A DNA stretch of 64,000 bases from Streptomyces monomycini (GCF_022271435.1 NZ_JAFIQY010000039.1:21923-85922), one strand, 5' to 3'. Shown: positions 51,044 through 59,310, counted from the stretch's first letter. Notes: generated by a model not told the origin, from the sequence alone. Numbers and translations: made by a program.

Positions 51044-52162
51044 TCAGGACGGCAGGACGAGGTGGAGATCCCCGAACTCGTGCCACAGGTACCGCTGCCG
51101 TACGGCCTCCGCGTACGCCCGGCACAGCGCGTCGCCGAAGGCCGCGCCGCCCGCGGCCGCCCGCCCCACCGCCTCCAGCATCAGCAGGTGCGACGCCTCC
51201 GGCTCGTGCAGCCCGGTCAGCAGCCCGTCCACCGCCCGCACCCCGCGCTCCGGGGTGACGACCAGATCCGTCCACCCGGAGGCCGCCCGGATCCGCCCGG
51301 CCGCGTCGGCGGCGGACTCCAGGGCCCGCACGGCCGTCGTCCCCACCGCCAGCGTGCGGCCGCCACCCGCCCGCCCCGCGTTGATCTGCCACGCCGTGGA
51401 CGGCGGCACCGCGAAGCGCTCCGGGTACGGCGGTTCGTACGCCTCCGCCGACGCCACCCCCGTGTGCAGCGTCACCGGCGCGATCTGCACGCCCCTGCTC
51501 ACCAGCCGCGCCACCAGGGACGCGGTGAACGGCCGCGCCGCACTCGGCATCTCCGCGCTGCCTCCGCCGTCCGGCGAGCCCACCGCGAACACCGTCTGAT
51601 ACGCGGCCAGTGGCTGGTCCCGGTCCGTGTAGCCGTACCGGACCGGCCGCCCGTACCGGCGCATCACGTCCAGGGCCGGCGCCCCCGACACCCGCGCCCA
51701 CCACAGCCGTACGCTCCCGGGGTCCACCGGCGCCCGCAGCGTCAGCCGCGCGCCGCCCGGCAGCCGCACCACCGCGCCCGCCGGGCCGCCCGCCCGCTGC
51801 CGGGTACTGCCGCAGCCGTCCGGCGTCCGCAGCTCCACCGCCCAGTCCCCGGCCGCCACCCCCGGCCGCGGATACCGCCGGTCCGCCCGCGTCGAGAAGT
51901 GCACCACCACCGGCTCGCCGCGGCCCCGCCCGTCCCCGATCCGGCCGTCCAGCGCCGCCGGCAGGGTCCGCGAGGTGTTCACCACCAGCACGTCCCCGGC
52001 CGACAGCAGCTCCGGCAGCTCCCGGAACGCGTGGTGTGCCGGCTCCGCCGTACCCCGGCTGACCAGGAGACGTACCGCGTCCCGCCCCAGGCCGGGCGCG
52101 CGCTGCTCGGCCGGCTCCCGCGCCGACAGCTCCGCCGGCACCCGCAGCACCTCGGCGGTCAC
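51044..52162 (-). CDS. queA: QueA-type S-adenosylmethionine:tRNA ribosyltransferase-isomerase
   Basis: 372 aa from GTG 52162, overlapping the upstream SDR stop (GTGA). Family signatures: GLGRDAVRLLVSRG, LPELLSAGDVLVVNTSRTLPA (about 50), AYQTVFAVGSP, PFTASLVARLVSRGVQIAPVTLHTG (about 225), and TTAVRALESAA. QueA transfers the ribosyl of SAM to 7-deazaguanine in tRNA as the second-last queuosine step. No tgt, queC-E or queG is in the window, and actinobacteria generally lack this pathway, so the enzyme may have another role. The divergence in the first third (long Gly/Arg stretches) supports a special subgroup. Confidence 0.88.
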   Translation of the reverse strand: MTAEVLRVPAELSAREPAEQRAPGLGRDAVRLLVSRGTAEPAHHAFRELPELLSAGDVLVVNTSRTLPAALDGRIGDGRGRGEPVVVHFSTRADRRYPRPGVAAGDWAVELRTPDGCGSTRQRAGGPAGAVVRLPGGARLTLRAPVDPGSVRLWWARVSGAPALDVMRRYGRPVRYGYTDRDQPLAAYQTVFAVGSPDGGGSAEMPSAARPFTASLVARLVSRGVQIAPVTLHTGVASAEAYEPPYPERFAVPPSTAWQINAGRAGGGRTLAVGTTAVRALESAADAAGRIRAASGWTDLVVTPERGVRAVDGLLTGLHEPEASHLLMLEAVGRAAAGGAAFGDALCRAYAEAVRQRYLWHEFGDLHLVLPS

Positions 52163-52953
52163 CGGTCACCGTCCAGCAGGCCCGGCGCCGCGTACCGCCC
52201 ACTGGCCGCCCCGGCGTCCAGCAGCCGCAGCAGCGCCGGTACGACCGTCTCGGGCAGCGGGCGCCCGGTGCCGTCGTCGTCCGGCACGGCCGCCGCGTAC
52301 AGCTCCGTCCGCATGTCGCCCGGGTCCACCCACCACACCCGCAGCCCCGGTTCCTCGACCGCCAGCACCGCCGAGAGCTGGTCGAGCGCCGCCTTCGCCG
52401 CGCCGTAGCCGCCCCAGGTCGCGTACGCCTCGGCCGCCGCGTCGGAGCTGATGTTGAGCACGGCGCCACCGGGGGCGGGGCCTTTGTGGGCTTCTGTCCC
52501 TGTATGAGGAGAAGGGTGCTTGCCGTCCCCTATATAAGGAGAAGCGACGGGCTCCCCGAAGAGCTCCGAGGCCCGCAACAACGGCAGCGCCTCCTGTACG
52601 AGCCCCAGCGGCGCCACCGCATTGACCTCCAGCGCCGCCCGCAGCCCGTCCAGCGGCTGCGCCTCCAGCCGCACCAGCGGCTCGGCGCCCAGCACGCTCG
52701 CGTTGTTCACCAGCAGATCCAGCCCGCCCAGCCCCCGCGCCGCGGCCACCAGCTCCGCCCGGTGCCCGGCGTCCGCCACGTCCCCGGGCAGCGCCACCAC
52801 CCGCGCACCCGCCCGGCGCAGCCCCCGCGCCGCCTCCTTCAGCGGCCCGGCCGACCGGGCGTCCACCACCAGGTCCCAGCCGCGCCCGGCCAGCGCCGCG
52901 CCCAGCGCACGCCCCAGCCCCTTCGATGCCCCCGTGATGACCGCCACCGGCAT
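52159..52953 (-). CDS. SDR family oxidoreductase with a low-GC insertion
   Basis: 264 aa. The Rossmann start is AVITGASKGLG (about residues 4-14), then DARSAG, NNASVLGAEP, and the catalytic Ser in VLNISSDAAAEAYATWGGYGAAKAAL with Tyr and Lys; WWVDPGDMRTEL follows. Between helix alpha-E (PLLRASELFGEP) and the strand before the Ser lies an insertion (about 131-154: SPYIGDGKHP, then SPHTGTEAHKG) that other SDRs lack. It is coded by AT-richer, internally duplicated DNA. The substrate is unknown. The last codon overlaps the QueA start, so the two are coupled. Confidence 0.86.
   Translation of the reverse strand: MPVAVITGASKGLGRALGAALAGRGWDLVVDARSAGPLKEAARGLRRAGARVVALPGDVADAGHRAELVAAARGLGGLDLLVNNASVLGAEPLVRLEAQPLDGLRAALEVNAVAPLGLVQEALPLLRASELFGEPVASPYIGDGKHPSPHTGTEAHKGPAPGGAVLNISSDAAAEAYATWGGYGAAKAALDQLSAVLAVEEPGLRVWWVDPGDMRTELYAAAVPDDDGTGRPLPETVVPALLRLLDAGAASGRYAAPGLLDGDR
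52491..52544. repeat. Imperfect tandem duplication inside the SDR insertion
   Basis: CTTCTGTCCCTGTATGAGGA (52491 onward, 24 nt) is repeated as CTTGCCGTCCCCTATATAAG (52519 onward, 26 nt), both ending in GGAGAAG. TATATA is exceptional for this genome. Confidence 0.75.
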
Positions 52954-53143
52954 GGCCCGAACCGCCTCTCGCCTCGACGGGCGCCGTCGTCGCCCCGATC
53001 CGCGTCCTCCCTGCTCACGCTAGGAACCGGGCGGCCCGGGCCGCCTCGGGCAGCGGGCGGGACACCTGAGGGCACTTCGCCCTAGTCCGGTGGGCCCAGG
53101 CGAAGGCCGCCGGTGGTCCGATACGGCTGTCAGTGCCCGCCGG

Positions 53144-53149
53144 TACCGT
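53144..53149 (+). promoter_or_regulatory. -10 box TACCGT, leaderless start of the sensor kinase
   Basis: TACCGT fits TANNNT, and counting seven bases from its last T gives +1 at 53156, exactly the A of ATG. No Shine-Dalgarno is present, which agrees with a leaderless message. The -35 is unclear. Confidence 0.6.
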
Positions 53150-53155
53150 GAAGCC

Positions 53156-54331
53156 ATGACCAACGGACCGGGGGACGGACACGGGCCGGGTGACGGGCCG
53201 GGCGCCGGGATCCCCGCTGTGAGCAGCGCGATCCTCGCCATGAGCCGGCACCTGGAGGTGCGCGACGTGCTCAAGACGATCGTCGCCTCCGCCCGCGAGC
53301 TGCTCGACGCCGAGTACGCCGCCCTCGGCGTGCCCGACGACCACGGCGGCTTCGCCCAGTTCGTGGTCGACGGCGTCAGCGAGGAGCAGTGGAAGGCCAT
53401 CGGCCCGCTGCCGCGCCAGCACGGCATCCTCGCCGCGATGCTGCACAACGCCACCCCCGAGCGGCTCGCCGACGTCCGCACCGACCCCCGCTTCGGCGGC
53501 TGGCCCGCCGCCCACCCGGACATGTCCGACTTCATCGGCCTGCCGGTCGCCGACGGCGACGAGATCCTCGGCGCGCTCTTCCTCGCCAACAAGAAGTGCC
53601 CCAAGCCCGCGGGCGGCTGCGGCTTCACCGCCGAGGACGAACGGCTGCTCGGCATACTCGCCCAGCACGCCGCCATCGCCCTGACCAACGCCCGCCTGTA
53701 CGAGCGCAGCCGCGAGCTGACCATCGCGGGGGAGCGCGCCCGGCTCGCCCACGAACTCCACGACGCCGTCGCCCAGAAGCTCTTCTCGCTCCGGCTGACC
53801 GCCCAGGCCGCCACCGCCCTGGTGGACCGCGACCCGGCGCGCGCCAAGGGCGAGTTGCAGCAGGTCGCCGCCCTCGCCGCGGAAGCCGCCGACGAACTGC
53901 GCGCCGCCGTCGTCGAATTGCGGCCCGCCGCCCTGGACGAGGACGGCCTCGTCGCCACCCTGCGCTCCCAGACCCAGGTCCTGGACCGCGCCCACCACGC
54001 ACACGTCACCTTCGAGGCCCAGGGCATACGCGCCCTGCCCGCCTCCCAAGAGGAAGCACTGCTGCGGGTCGCCCAGGAAGCCCTGCACAACGCCCTGCGG
54101 CATTCCGGCGCCGACCGCGTCGAAGTCACCCTCGTACGGCACGGCCAAGGCGCCCTGCTGCGCGTCGCCGACGACGGCCGTGGCTTCGACACCGGCGCGG
54201 TCCGCCGCGCCGGCCGTCACCTGGGGCTGGTGTCGATGCGCGACCGGGCGAGCGGCGTCGGCGGCCGGCTCACCGTGGAATCGGAGCCCGGCAAGGGCAC
54301 TGCTGTGGAGATGGAGGTGCCTGGTGGCTGA
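53156..54331 (+). CDS. GAF-domain sensor histidine kinase (DevS/NarX type)
   Basis: 391 aa. No transmembrane segment. A Gly/Asp-rich N-terminus (1-22) is followed by a GAF domain (about 25-185: VLKTIVASARELLDAEYAALGVPDDHGG, ADVRTDPRFGGWPAAHPDM, GLPVADGDEILGALFLANK) and the HisKA_3 dimerisation motif RARLAHELHDAVAQKLFSL with the phospho-His near residue 200. The ATPase part has QEALHNALRHSGA (N box), ADDGRGFD (G1) and GLVSMRDRA with GKGTAVEM. It phosphorylates the coupled response regulator. The GAF ligand is unknown; the Cys-Gly segment CPKPAGGCGFTAEDE may be redox-sensitive. Confidence 0.93.
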   Translation: MTNGPGDGHGPGDGPGAGIPAVSSAILAMSRHLEVRDVLKTIVASARELLDAEYAALGVPDDHGGFAQFVVDGVSEEQWKAIGPLPRQHGILAAMLHNATPERLADVRTDPRFGGWPAAHPDMSDFIGLPVADGDEILGALFLANKKCPKPAGGCGFTAEDERLLGILAQHAAIALTNARLYERSRELTIAGERARLAHELHDAVAQKLFSLRLTAQAATALVDRDPARAKGELQQVAALAAEAADELRAAVVELRPAALDEDGLVATLRSQTQVLDRAHHAHVTFEAQGIRALPASQEEALLRVAQEALHNALRHSGADRVEVTLVRHGQGALLRVADDGRGFDTGAVRRAGRHLGLVSMRDRASGVGGRLTVESEPGKGTAVEMEVPGG

Positions 54332-54971
54332 CACCGGAGCTATTCGGGTGCTGTTGGTCGACGACCACCAGGTCGTCCGCCGCGGACTGCGCACGTTCCT
54401 GGAGGTCCAGGACGACATCGAGGTGGTGGGGGAGGCGTCCGACGGCGCCGAGGGCATCGCCGCCGCCGAGCAACTGCGCCCGGACGTCGTCCTGATGGAC
54501 GTCAAGATGCCGGGCATGGACGGCATCGAAGCCCTCCGCAAGCTGCGCGAACTGGACAACCCGGCCCGCGTGCTGGTCGTCACCAGCTTCACCGAGCAGC
54601 GCACCGTCGTCCCGGCCCTCCGCGCGGGCGCCGCGGGCTACGTCTACAAGGACGTCGATCCGGACGCACTGGCCGGCGCCATCCGTTCCGTGCACGCCGG
54701 ACACGTCCTCCTCCAGCCCGAGGTGGCCGGCGCGCTGCTCTCCCAGGAGGACGGCAACCACGGGCAGGGGCGCGGTACGTCGCTGACCGAGCGGGAGCGC
54801 GAGGTCCTCGCCCTGATAGCGGACGGACGCTCCAACCGCGAGATCGCCCGCGCGCTGGTGCTGTCCGAGAAGACCGTCAAGACCCACGTCTCCAACATCC
54901 TGATGAAGCTCGACCTGGCCGACCGCACCCAGGCCGCCCTCTGGGCGGTCCGGCACGGCATCGGCGCCTGA
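54324..54971 (+). CDS. NarL/FixJ-type response regulator
   Basis: 215 aa from GTG 54324, overlapping the kinase stop by 8 nt. Receiver domain residues 6-125: IRVLLVDDHQVVRRGLR with acidic pair, phospho-acceptor Asp in DVVLMDVKMPGMDG (about 57), Ser/Thr in VVTSFTEQ, Lys in VYKDVDPDAL. The LuxR-type HTH (about 150-212) reads LTEREREVLALIADGRSNRE and LSEKTVKTHVSNILMKL. It binds DNA as a dimer after phosphorylation by the GAF kinase. The chaplin genes directly downstream are natural, but unproven, targets. Confidence 0.94.
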   Translation: MADTGAIRVLLVDDHQVVRRGLRTFLEVQDDIEVVGEASDGAEGIAAAEQLRPDVVLMDVKMPGMDGIEALRKLRELDNPARVLVVTSFTEQRTVVPALRAGAAGYVYKDVDPDALAGAIRSVHAGHVLLQPEVAGALLSQEDGNHGQGRGTSLTEREREVLALIADGRSNREIARALVLSEKTVKTHVSNILMKLDLADRTQAALWAVRHGIGA

Positions 54972-54979
54972 GGGGCGGC

Positions 54980-55029
54980 GGCCGGGGCCGCACCGGCACC
55001 GGCCGGCCGGTGCCGGTGCGGCCCCGGCC
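54980..55029 (+). terminator. 23-bp perfect hairpin after the two-component genes
   Basis: The arms 54980-55002 and 55007-55029 are fully complementary around CCGG. It separates the kinase/regulator operon from the chaplin genes. Confidence 0.9.
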
Positions 55030-55186
55030 CGACTATCAGGGCGTGCGCCGGTCCGCCGTCATCCCATCCGAGATTCATACCGTCGGGTGGACGTCACCCG
55101 TGTGGCGCAACCCGTCAGGCGTCCGGCCGTTCTCCATGGCGTGCCGCGGAAGTCGACCGCGGCCGTTGTGAGGAGAGGTCAGAGAA

Positions 55187-55426
55187 GTGAAGAACATCAA
55201 GAGGGCCGTGGCCGTCACGATCGCGACCGGCGGACTCGCCGTCGCCGGTGCCGGTATCGCCTCCGCCCAGGGTGTCGCGCAGGGCCACGCCGTGAACTCG
55301 CCCGGCGTCGTCTCCGGCAACCTGCTCCAGGTCCCGGTGCACGTCCCGGTCAACGTCACCGGCAACAGCATCTCGGTCGTCGGCGTCCTGAACCCGGCCT
55401 TCGGGAACCGCAGCCACAACTCCTGA
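55187..55426 (+). CDS. Short chaplin without cysteines (ChpE-like)
   Basis: 79 aa from GTG 55187, with GGAGAGG about 8 nt upstream. A signal peptide (MKNIKRAVAVTIATGGLAVA..GIASA, cleavage near 27) precedes one chaplin domain: NSPGVVSGNLLQVPVHVPVN, then VTGNSISVVGVLNPAFGN. Chaplins are secreted amyloid-forming surfactant proteins that coat aerial hyphae. Most short chaplins have two Cys; none is present here, as in ChpE. It lies 199 nt after the response-regulator gene's terminator. S. coelicolor carries chpE in a comparable neighbourhood, to my memory. Confidence 0.92.
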   Translation: MKNIKRAVAVTIATGGLAVAGAGIASAQGVAQGHAVNSPGVVSGNLLQVPVHVPVNVTGNSISVVGVLNPAFGNRSHNS

Positions 55427-55538
55427 CCGCCTCCGCGCGACGGGCCGGCCCGGCCACCCACCCCCGACGGGCCGGCCCCGCCGAGCACCCGATGACCACC
55501 ACCCCACGGCCCCGCGCCGACACGTGAGGAACACTTCC

Positions 55539-55784
55539 ATGAACACCGCCAAGAAGGCCGCCCTCGTCCTCGCCACCGCCGGACTGGCCGCCGGTGCCGC
55601 CGCCGGGTCCGCCGCCGCGACCGGTCACGCGCACGCCAACGGCGCGGTCACCAAGTCCCCCGGTGTCCTCTCGGGCAACCTCGTACAGGTCCCCGTGAGC
55701 GTGCCGGTCAACGTCACCGGCAACACCGTCAGCGTCGTCGGCATTCTCAACCCGGCCCACGGCAACGCCTCCGCGAACCGCTGA
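55539..55784 (+). CDS. Second short chaplin without cysteines
   Basis: 81 aa from ATG 55539, with GAGGA about 8 nt upstream. Signal peptide residues 1-28 (MNTAKKAALVLATAGLAAGAAAGSAAA), a His-rich junction (TGHAHANG), then a chaplin domain TKSPGVLSGNLVQVPVSVPV and VTGNTVSVVGILNPAHGN. Like its neighbour it lacks cysteines. The two mature domains are about 60-70 percent alike by eye, so they look like paralogues from an old tandem duplication, each with its own ribosome-binding site; a promoter between them is not obvious, and co-transcription is likely. Confidence 0.9.
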   Translation: MNTAKKAALVLATAGLAAGAAAGSAAATGHAHANGAVTKSPGVLSGNLVQVPVSVPVNVTGNTVSVVGILNPAHGNASANR

Positions 55785-55934
55785 TCCACGGCACACCCCG
55801 CCGCGCACCCCGGACCGCGTGACCACCCGCGTCCACCCGGAGGCCCCGCCCGACCGCACCCCGGCCGGCGGGGCTTTCCCGTACGGAAGCGGCCCGGCCC
55901 GGCACCGCTCACCCCCGGCCCCGCCCGCCGCCGC

Positions 55935-56756
55935 TCACCCCCGGCCCCGCTCCGCCTCCTCCACGTACGCGTTGTACGCCGCCACCTGCGCCCGCCGGGC
56001 CGTGCGCTCCACCGGACGCAGCGCCTCGGCCCGCGCCGCCATCTCGGACGCGCTCACCGCACCGCCGTGCTCCCGCCCGTCCCCGCCGGCGCTCCGCGCG
56101 ATGCCGATGAGCGCGCCGACCCGCTGCGCCAGCTCCAGCACCCGCACCGCCCGCGGCGGATAGCCGGGCGCCAGCACCTGCCGTCCGGCCTCGGCCCGCG
56201 CGCGGTACGCCTCCAGCGCCGCCTGCGCGACCGGCCCGGAGCCCGCCACGTCCAGCCGGGAGAGCACCTCGGTCGCCTCCCGCAGCGCCTCCGCCAGCTC
56301 CCGCTCCGCCTCGCCGAGCGAGGGCACGTCCGCCGGGGGCGCGTCCCGTACGGGCAGGCAGTGCCAGACCACCTCGACATGCACGTCCTCGCGCGGCACC
56401 CCGGCGCCCTCCGGGCCGGACTCCCACACCTCCGGGACGAGCCCGAGCCCCGCCCCGGACGCCAGCACCGCCTCCTCGGCCTCCAGCGCCCGCGCGTTGA
56501 ACTCCGGGGGACCGCTCAGCCCCAGCGGATGACCCGGCACCGGCAGCGCCACCCGCAGGCCGGTCGCCCCCAGCGCCCGCAGCCGCCCCAGGGCGAGCGT
56601 CAGCCCGACAGGGCCCGGCTCCCCGGGCAGGTCCAGCACGCGGTGCACCGCGTCGTCGTCCGCGATCCGCTGCGCGGCTTCATCAGGTGAGACAAGCCCG
56701 GCCAACAGGGCATTTCCCCACGCGGCCAGCCGTCCCGAACGAGGTTCATCGAGCAT
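55935..56756 (-). CDS. Conserved Streptomyces hypothetical protein, 273 aa
   Basis: I do not recognise a domain. The N-terminus MLDEPRSGRLAAWGNALLAGLVSPDEAAQRI is followed by alternating short strands and Ala/Leu-rich helices (LALGRLRALGATGLRVALPVPGHPLGL), a strand EDVHVEVVWHCLPV and a long Ala/Glu/Arg helix region (about 145-270), probably coiled. No signal peptide or membrane segment; cytoplasmic. ATG 56756 is divergent from the ABC ATPase gene (56865) and near it. Just downstream of the stop, an 18-20-bp sequence CGCTCACCCCCGGCCCCGC is directly repeated (about 55908 and 55932). Confidence 0.72.
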   Translation of the reverse strand: MLDEPRSGRLAAWGNALLAGLVSPDEAAQRIADDDAVHRVLDLPGEPGPVGLTLALGRLRALGATGLRVALPVPGHPLGLSGPPEFNARALEAEEAVLASGAGLGLVPEVWESGPEGAGVPREDVHVEVVWHCLPVRDAPPADVPSLGEAERELAEALREATEVLSRLDVAGSGPVAQAALEAYRARAEAGRQVLAPGYPPRAVRVLELAQRVGALIGIARSAGGDGREHGGAVSASEMAARAEALRPVERTARRAQVAAYNAYVEEAERGRG

Positions 56757-56864
56757 GTCCCCAGCCTAAGGACAGGCACTGACATCGAGTGGCGTAGGTT
56801 TGCAGGGGGGATGCGCCCACAGGCGCACGAGACCGACCGATATGCAATGGGAGACAACGCGCTC

Positions 56865-57656
56865 ATGAGCGATGTGCTGGAGCTGGTGGACGTATCCGTG
56901 GTCCGCGAAGGACGGGCTCTGGTGGACCAGGTCTCCTGGTCGGTCAAGGAGGGCGAGCGCTGGGTGATCCTCGGCCCCAACGGCGCTGGCAAGACCACCC
57001 TGCTCAACGTCGCCTCCAGCTATGTCTTCCCGAGCACCGGCACCGCCTCGATCCTCGGCGAGACCCTCGGCAAGGTCGACGTCTTCGACCTGCGCCCGCG
57101 CATCGGCGTGGCCGGCATCGCCCTCGCCGACAAGCTGCCGCGCAGCCAGACCGTCCTGCAGACCGTGCTCACCGCCGCCTACGGCATGACCGCCGGCTGG
57201 CGCGAGCAGTACGAGGACATCGACGAGCAGCGCGCCCGCGCCTTCCTCGACCGGCTCGGCATGAACGAGTACCTCGACCGGAAGTTCGGCACCCTCTCCG
57301 AGGGCGAGCGCAAGCGCACCCTCATCGCCCGCGCGATGATGACCGACCCCGAGCTGCTCCTCCTGGACGAGCCCGCGGCCGGCCTCGACCTCGGCGGCCG
57401 CGAGGACCTCGTACGCCGCCTCGGCCGGCTCGCCCGCGACCCGTACGCCCCCTCCATGATCATGGTCACCCACCACGTCGAGGAGATCCCGCCGGGCTTC
57501 ACCCACGTCCTGATGATCCGCCAGGGCAAGGTGCTGTCCGCCGGACCGCTCGACCTGGAGCTGACCTCCAGCAACCTCTCGCACTGCTTCGGCCTGCCCC
57601 TGGTCGTCGAGCGCAACGGCGACCGCTGGACCGCCCAGGGCCTGCCGCTCTCCTGA
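56865..57656 (+). CDS. ABC transporter ATP-binding protein (stand-alone)
   Basis: 263 aa. Walker A GPNGAGKTT (about residue 37), Q-loop region RIGVAGIALADKL, signature LSEGERKR (about 147, Glu for the second Gly), Walker B LLLLDEPAAGLDLGG (about 165) and switch His in VTHHVEEIP. The C-terminus HVLMIRQGKVLSAGPL is typical. No membrane partner is encoded nearby, so it may pair with a permease elsewhere. ATG 56865 has GGGAGA about 10 nt upstream; ATG 56847 is possible. TAGGTT (about 56792) could be the -10. The next gene is NfeD. Confidence 0.88.
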   Translation: MSDVLELVDVSVVREGRALVDQVSWSVKEGERWVILGPNGAGKTTLLNVASSYVFPSTGTASILGETLGKVDVFDLRPRIGVAGIALADKLPRSQTVLQTVLTAAYGMTAGWREQYEDIDEQRARAFLDRLGMNEYLDRKFGTLSEGERKRTLIARAMMTDPELLLLDEPAAGLDLGGREDLVRRLGRLARDPYAPSMIMVTHHVEEIPPGFTHVLMIRQGKVLSAGPLDLELTSSNLSHCFGLPLVVERNGDRWTAQGLPLS

Positions 57657-57720
57657 AGGGCCCGCCGACGCCCCGCTCTTCCTGACCGGACGGCCCCTGT
57701 CCCGGGCCGTCCGGCGGATC

Positions 57721-57726
57721 TACCAT
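57721..57726 (+). promoter_or_regulatory. -10 box TACCAT, leaderless start of the nfeD gene
   Basis: Seven bases after its last T comes 57733, the G of GTG, so the message would start exactly at the start codon. No Shine-Dalgarno is present. Confidence 0.55.
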
Positions 57727-57732
57727 GAAGGC

Positions 57733-58155
57733 GTGGATCCATGGGTGTGGTGGCTCATCGCCGCCGTAGGACTGGGCATTCCGCTCGTCGTGACCGCGAT
57801 GCCCGAGTTCGGCATGCTCGCGGTCGGTGCCGTCGCCGGCGCCGTCACCGCGGGGCTCGGCGGAGGCACGGTCATGCAGTTCGTCGTCTTCGCCGCCGTC
57901 TCGGTCGCGCTCATCGCGGTGGTACGCCCCATCGCCAACCGCCACCGGAACCAACGCCCGCAACTGGCCTCGGGGATCGACGCCCTCAAGGGCCGCTCCG
58001 CCACGGTCCTGGAGCGGGTCGACGCCTCCGGCGGCCGGGTCAAGCTCGGCGGCGAGGTCTGGTCCGCCCGCGCGCTGGACGGGGACCAGGTCTACGAACC
58101 GGGCCAGAAGGTGGACGTGGTGGAGATCGAAGGCGCCACCGCGGTCGTCATGTGA
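57733..58155 (+). CDS. NfeD-like membrane protein
   Basis: 140 aa from GTG 57733. Short N-terminus, then three hydrophobic segments (about residues 4-22, 27-45 and 47-65), and a C-terminal OB-fold (about 75-138: GRSATVLERVDASGGRVKLGGEVWSARALDGD) ending in VVEIEGATAVVM. This is the short NfeD1b form that accompanies SPFH proteins. NfeD partners with SPFH/stomatin proteins in membrane microdomains. The SPFH gene starts 139 nt downstream. Confidence 0.9.
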   Translation: MDPWVWWLIAAVGLGIPLVVTAMPEFGMLAVGAVAGAVTAGLGGGTVMQFVVFAAVSVALIAVVRPIANRHRNQRPQLASGIDALKGRSATVLERVDASGGRVKLGGEVWSARALDGDQVYEPGQKVDVVEIEGATAVVM

Positions 58156-58294
58156 GCGTTCAAGCCAGTCGTCGTACGAGCGCACGGATGAGGCGAAGCG
58201 CCTGCGTGACGGCCGGTCGCTCTGAAAGACTCGATCAAGACCAGGCCGGCACCGGCCGCCGCAGTCAGCAACCGAGGGGTACCGGGGAGCCGCA

Positions 58295-59245
58295 GTGCAA
58301 CCGATCATCATCGTCCTGATCATCCTGGTGGTGCTCGTATTCATCGCACTCATCAAAACGATCCAGGTCATCCCGCAGGCCAGCGCCGCCATCGTCGAGC
58401 GGTTCGGCCGCTACACCCGCACCCTGAACGCGGGCCTGAACATCGTCGTCCCGTTCATCGACTCCATCCGCAACCGCATCGACCTGCGCGAACAGGTCGT
58501 CCCCTTCCCGCCGCAGCCGGTGATCACCCAGGACAACCTGGTCGTGAACATCGACACCGTCATCTACTACCAGGTGACCGACGCGCGCGCCGCGACGTAC
58601 GAGGTCGCCAGCTACATCCAGGCGATCGAGCAGCTCACCGTCACGACCCTGCGCAACATCATCGGCGGCATGGACCTGGAACGGACCCTGACCTCCCGCG
58701 AGGAGATCAACGCGGCGCTGCGCGGCGTCCTGGACGAGGCCACCGGCAAGTGGGGCATCCGCGTCAACCGCGTCGAGCTCAAGGCCATCGAGCCGCCGAC
58801 CTCCATCCAGGACTCGATGGAGAAGCAGATGCGCGCCGACCGTGACAAGCGCGCCGCGATCCTCCAGGCCGAAGGTGTCCGGCAGTCCCAGATCCTCACC
58901 GCCGAAGGCGAGAAGCAGTCCTCGATCCTGCGCGCCGAAGGTGAGGCCAAGGCCGCCGCGCTGCGCGCCGAGGGCGAGGCCCAGGCGATCCGGGTGGTCT
59001 TCGAGTCCATCCACGCCGGCGACCCGGACCAGAAGCTGCTGTCCTACCAGTACCTCCAGATGCTGCCGAAGATCGCCGAGGGCGACGCCAACAAGCTCTG
59101 GATCGTGCCCAGCGAGATCGGCGACGCCCTCAAGGGCCTCGGCGGCGCCATCAACAGCTTCAACCCCGCGGGCGGCGGCGCCCCGGCCGGCGGCCCCGGC
59201 ATGACCAAGTCCGCCCCCCACCGCGAACAGCCGACCATCGACTGA
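58295..59245 (+). CDS. SPFH/band 7 (stomatin/slipin type) membrane protein
   Basis: 316 aa from GTG 58295 (GGGGAG upstream). One N-terminal transmembrane helix (residues 4-23, IIIVLIILVVLVFIALIKTI), then the SPFH domain (about 25-190: VIPQASAAIVERFGRYTRTL, VVNIDTVIYYQVTDARAATY, TTLRNIIGGMDLERTLTSRE) and a coiled-coil region with AEGEKQSSILRAEGEAKAAALRAEGEAQ (Glu-Ala repeats). The tail is Gly/Pro-rich. It oligomerises to scaffold membrane domains and, in slipin pairs, meets NfeD. The upstream gene is its NfeD partner. Confidence 0.93.
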   Translation: MQPIIIVLIILVVLVFIALIKTIQVIPQASAAIVERFGRYTRTLNAGLNIVVPFIDSIRNRIDLREQVVPFPPQPVITQDNLVVNIDTVIYYQVTDARAATYEVASYIQAIEQLTVTTLRNIIGGMDLERTLTSREEINAALRGVLDEATGKWGIRVNRVELKAIEPPTSIQDSMEKQMRADRDKRAAILQAEGVRQSQILTAEGEKQSSILRAEGEAKAAALRAEGEAQAIRVVFESIHAGDPDQKLLSYQYLQMLPKIAEGDANKLWIVPSEIGDALKGLGGAINSFNPAGGGAPAGGPGMTKSAPHREQPTID

Positions 59246-59310
59246 CCCGGTTCCTCCCGGCACGGTCCGGTTCCTGTGACCCGATTCCTCCCGGCGCCGC
59301 CCGGTTCCTC

